24,808 bases of DNA from CALACW01 sp002431305 (GTDB lineage: Bacteria > Bacillota > Clostridia > Oscillospirales > Acutalibacteraceae). This document shows positions 24,370 through 24,808 of the stretch, piece by piece; the first letter of the stretch is position 1; the number at the start of each line of letters is the position of its first letter. The translations under genes and the position numbers were made by a program. Location of the stretch: positions 1 through 24,808 of the forward strand of contig CALACW010000002.1 in assembly GCA_937890355.1 (NCBI GenBank), in the 5' to 3' direction. The notes beneath the pieces were generated by a model that saw only the letters and a program-made list of their open reading frames with translations, did not search any database and was not told the DNA's origin.

Positions 24370-24808
24370 TTATTCGTATAATTTATTTTGAAGCCTTGCC
24401 GCGAATCTTAAAACGCTTCTTGCTTCTTTGCTCGTTGCTTTGCCGTCGGAATCAACATCCGCCGCCTCTTTCGTAACATCGTCGGGGCTGTCAAGTCTAG
24501 CCGCGATTCTTAAAATCGTTCTCGCGTCCTTTGCGGTAATTTTTCCGTCGGGCGAGGTATCGCCTTTGAAAATGAATGTGTATTCATCGCCGTTGAACGT
24601 GAATTTCATGCCGTTGAATACTCGTTCAATCTTTTCGCCCGCAACGCTGACAGCGCCCTTGAACATAGCCTTAAAATCGTCAAGGCTCATGCCCGCACTC
24701 GCACTCGGAACAATCGAAACCTTCCTGTTTTCCTCGTCAATCCTGCCGTTTATGTTTGAATTATCGGCAAATTCGAGCTTTTCATCAGCCTTCGTCGTCG
24801 GCTCTGTT
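24370..24808 (-). CDS. Dockerin-type repeat protein, C-terminal part (5' end outside window)
   Basis: The frame is open from the stop at 24370 to the window edge, so the gene starts beyond it; the Met at 24690 is internal. The visible 145 residues begin with a Thr/Pro/Lys linker (TEPTTKADEK), then a small domain of about 75 residues (SLDDFKAMF to EYTFIFK). They end in two calcium-loop repeats: GDTSPDGKITAKDARTILRIAARL and, 24 residues after its end, ADVDSDGKATSKEARSVLRF. Each has the D-x-(D/S)-x-D-G-K loop plus helix of a type I dockerin or EF-hand-like dockerin relative. Such tails dock secreted enzymes to cohesins, or act as surface modules, in Clostridia. The catalytic or binding part lies outside the window. 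Confidence 0.85.
   Translation of the reverse strand, partial: TEPTTKADEKLEFADNSNINGRIDEENRKVSIVPSASAGMSLDDFKAMFKGAVSVAGEKIERVFNGMKFTFNGDEYTFIFKGDTSPDGKITAKDARTILRIAARLDSPDDVTKEAADVDSDGKATSKEARSVLRFAARLQNKLYE

Overview
The window reads as a chromosomal segment of an anaerobic, Gram-positive Clostridia-type bacterium, probably an uncultured gut Oscillospiraceae/Ruminococcaceae relative. Supporting signs are AAAGGAG-type ribosome binding sites, TTGACA/TATAAT promoters, a T-box leader in front of ileS, the Firmicutes gene order pyrH-frr-uppS-cdsA-dxr-rseP-ispG, a dockerin-bearing protein and several glycoside hydrolases. Gene density is high. No rRNA, tRNA, CRISPR, IS element or prophage was seen.

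Left part (1-3.5 kb): a membrane-anchored M23 peptidase (cut by the window edge), a small HAD phosphatase and a wrecked ABC-exporter gene lie on the minus strand. The ABC remnant keeps its promoter, ribosome binding site and first ~19 codons. It has lost nearly all of its transmembrane domain by internal deletion and carries two stop codons and two frameshifts. Divergent from it is malQ (4-alpha-glucanotransferase).

Middle (3.5-13 kb), all minus strand: a metallophosphoesterase with its own consensus promoter, then ileS (type 2-like isoleucyl-tRNA synthetase) behind a T-box leader with an AUC specifier, then a secreted GH5 glycanase, a GH78 alpha-L-rhamnosidase and nadA (quinolinate synthase). 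The polysaccharide enzymes, malQ and the dockerin protein at the right edge suggest plant-fibre or glycan use.

Centre-right (13-17.9 kb): a ProX/YbaK-type tRNA-editing protein and a Gfo/Idh/MocA oxidoreductase are on the plus strand. They are followed by a cysteine-rich protein of unknown function (24 Cys in 279 residues), whose ribosome binding site is buried in a layered hairpin. On the minus strand an APH-fold kinase resembling N-acetylhexosamine 1-kinase abuts a six-TM membrane protein (stop codon directly followed by the next ATG).

Right part (17.9-24.3 kb): one operon from a clear promoter covers UMP kinase, ribosome recycling factor, undecaprenyl-PP synthase, CDP-DG synthase, DXP reductoisomerase, RseP-type site-2 protease and IspG. 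It links nucleotide supply, translation, the methylerythritol phosphate (MEP) isoprenoid pathway, cell-wall lipid carrier and phospholipid synthesis, and ends in a bidirectional terminator facing the dockerin gene.

The most interesting signals are the non-canonical antiterminator bulge of the ileS T-box, the structured leader plus Cys-rich orphan protein at 14.96-15.88 kb, and the internally deleted ABC gene whose promoter probably still serves the HAD gene. I see no certain new multi-gene system.
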